This document shows positions 3,785-5,122 of a DNA stretch of 5,122 bases, one piece after another (position 1 is the first letter of the stretch; every line of letters starts with the position of its first letter). This DNA is from Erysipelotrichaceae bacterium UBA1783 (GTDB lineage Bacteria > Bacillota_I > Bacilli_A > Erysipelotrichales > Erysipelotrichaceae), in NCBI GenBank assembly GCA_002315205.1, contig DCGH01000017.1:2415-7536 (forward strand), given 5' to 3'. Below the pieces are notes generated by a model that worked only from the letters and a program-made list of their open reading frames with translations, was not told the origin of the DNA and ran no database searches. A program made the position numbers and the translations under genes.

Positions 3785-5122
3785 TTATAAGCTATTAGCT
3801 ACTAAGTAAGCTTCTTCAGTAGCATCTAAGATTCTTCTTGGCTTGTTAGCATCACCAACAACATGAACTGTTGGATACTTTTCAGCAAGCTTTTCAACTA
3901 ATGCATTTACTGGTCTGTAGCCTGTTGAAATAACAACGTTATCACACTCAATTGTTTCAGTTTCTAATACAACAGAAGTAGGAGTGATTTCGCTAACTCT
4001 AACACCAGTCTTAACATCAACACCATATTCAGCAAGCTTAGCAAACATATGACCAACAAAAGTTGCACCGATACCATTTGCGATATTGTCTAGCATTTCA
4101 ACTAATGTACACTGTACACCCTTGCTGCCTAAGTACTTACAAGTTTCAGTACCAACTAGACCGCCACCGATAACAACAACCTTCTTGCCAACCTCAGCAC
4201 CATTTAATACTGCTTCAGCCATAACAACATTTGCACCATCAACACCCTTAATAGGTGGAACAGCCTGCTTAGAGCCTGTAGCAACGATAACCTCGTCACC
4301 TTCGATGCAGCCAGCACACTTAACGTTCTTTTCGATGATATTAACATTAGCCTTCTTAACCTGGTCGATTAAGCTTTCCTTTAGCATTAGGAATGTATCC
4401 TTTTCAGGTGGAGTAGCAACAGCATTCATCTTGCCACCTAAAGGAGCATTTGTATATAGGTTAACCTTGAAGCCTCTATTAGCACAAGTTACAGCAGCCA
4501 TTAAACCAGCAGGACCAGCACCGATAACAGCAACAGTCTTTGTTGGATCGCCAGCCTTTAAGCCTCTATCTGCTTCTTCACCAGCAACTGGGTTTACCAT
4601 ACAATGAGCAGGCATACCACCTAATACTCTATCAATACAACCCTGGTTACAAGCAATACAGTATCTGATATCTTCCTTATTACCAGCTTCAATCTTCTTG
4701 ATGAATAATGGATCAGCAATTAAGCCTCTACCGATAGCAACCATATCAGCCTTACCTGTAGCAACTGTTTCTTCTACTAAATCAGCATTGTTTAATCTAG
4801 CAGCAACAATTACTGGAACAGATACAGTCTTCTTCATTTCTTCAGCAAATGGAACAATGAAGCCCTGAGGAATATACATTGGCTGAATAGCATAATCTAC
4901 AGCATCATAGCAACCTGCAGATAATGAAATAGATGCAACGCCCATTTCTTCAGCTAACTGGCAAACCTTCTTAACCTCATCAAAATGCATACCATCTTCA
5001 ACGTATTCATCTACTGAAACACGAATCTGAACTGGGCACTTGCCAGCACATTCATCGATAACAGCCTTTAATACTTCCATTGGATACTTGATTCTGTTTT
5101 CGAAGCTTCCACCATATTCATC
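3785..5122 (-). CDS. NADH:flavin oxidoreductase / Old Yellow Enzyme-type ene-reductase (dienoyl-CoA reductase, 2-enoate reductase, BaiCD-like), N-terminus missing
   Basis: 445 residues are visible; the frame is open to the window edge, and family members are about 640-670 residues, so roughly the first 200 are missing. It begins at DEYGGSFENRIKYP (visible 1-14), a hallmark of the FMN-binding OYE barrel, which ends with IGRGLIADP (130-138). A 4Fe-4S motif follows: Cys 155, 158, 162 and 174 in CIACNQGC...CMVNP. Then come a Rossmann FAD site VIGAGPAGL (199-207), a second dinucleotide site VIGGGLVG (317-324) for NAD(P)H, STGYRP (399-404) and a C-terminal VVGDANKPRRI (421-431). In such enzymes electrons run NAD(P)H to FAD to 4Fe-4S to FMN, then reduce an activated C=C bond. 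Substrates in the family include dienoyl-CoA, 2-enoates, cinnamates and bile-acid intermediates; nothing here selects among them, and no bai genes are visible. The Met at 5080-5078 is internal, not the start. It is ended by its own terminator. Confidence 0.9.
   Translation of the reverse strand, partial: DEYGGSFENRIKYPMEVLKAVIDECAGKCPVQIRVSVDEYVEDGMHFDEVKKVCQLAEEMGVASISLSAGCYDAVDYAIQPMYIPQGFIVPFAEEMKKTVSVPVIVAARLNNADLVEETVATGKADMVAIGRGLIADPLFIKKIEAGNKEDIRYCIACNQGCIDRVLGGMPAHCMVNPVAGEEADRGLKAGDPTKTVAVIGAGPAGLMAAVTCANRGFKVNLYTNAPLGGKMNAVATPPEKDTFLMLKESLIDQVKKANVNIIEKNVKCAGCIEGDEVIVATGSKQAVPPIKGVDGANVVMAEAVLNGAEVGKKVVVIGGGLVGTETCKYLGSKGVQCTLVEMLDNIANGIGATFVGHMFAKLAEYGVDVKTGVRVSEITPTSVVLETETIECDNVVISTGYRPVNALVEKLAEKYPTVHVVGDANKPRRILDATEEAYLVANSL

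Noticed and set aside
4086..4607. Open frame antisense to the ene-reductase (173 codons), rich in Pro, Thr and Ala
   Set aside because: It mirrors the FAD/NAD(P)H domains on the other strand; the composition is a by-product of the Gly/Ala-rich Rossmann coding sequence.
1..5122. Mobile element, CRISPR array, tRNA/rRNA or defence system
   Set aside because: I saw no transposase or integrase motifs, regularly spaced repeats, cloverleaf-like segments or defence-type domains on either strand.

Overview
The window looks like chromosomal DNA from a low-GC Gram-positive bacterium (Bacillota), plausibly an anaerobic gut Erysipelotrichia- or Clostridia-type organism. This is inferred from the AT-rich intergenic DNA, the use of AGA for most arginines, AGGAGG-type ribosome binding sites, a textbook CcpA operator (cre), a type III glutamine synthetase and an oxygen-sensitive-type Fe-S/flavin ene-reductase. 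The genus cannot be fixed from the sequence alone.

Layout: positions 1-175 hold the 3' end of a flavodoxin-fold reductase gene (+), closed by a hairpin at 182-212. Positions 176-669 have no convincing protein gene but are dense in signals. They contain two AAACGTTT palindromes 21 bp apart, then a strong promoter (TTGCCA-18-TATAAT) whose spacer is filled by a perfect-consensus cre, and a probable second promoter that runs into a GGGGGG tract. Next come a small hairpin and an intrinsic terminator at 470-504. Together these define a candidate catabolite-controlled short transcript of about 75-130 nt. AT-rich DNA with repeated TTGATTTTT words follows, then a second promoter whose -10 box sits inside a 12-bp perfect inverted repeat, just before the glutamine synthetase gene (670-2721, +).

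Glutamine synthetase converges on a minus-strand gene (2759-3664) for a divergent peptidase-U32-like, cysteine-rich protein, and the two share one bidirectional terminator (2728-2753). Behind it, also on the minus strand but ended by its own terminator, is a long partial gene (3785 to the window end) for an Old Yellow Enzyme/Fe-S/FAD-NAD(P)H oxidoreductase of the 2,4-dienoyl-CoA reductase, 2-enoate reductase and BaiCD/BaiH type.

Each gene appears to be its own transcription unit. The common thread is redox and nitrogen metabolism: a flavodoxin-like protein, ammonium assimilation, and a flavin/Fe-S ene-reductase. I see no defence system, mobile element, CRISPR array or tRNA/rRNA. The part most likely to be undescribed is the 494-bp control region before the glutamine synthetase gene. 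The U32-like protein is second.
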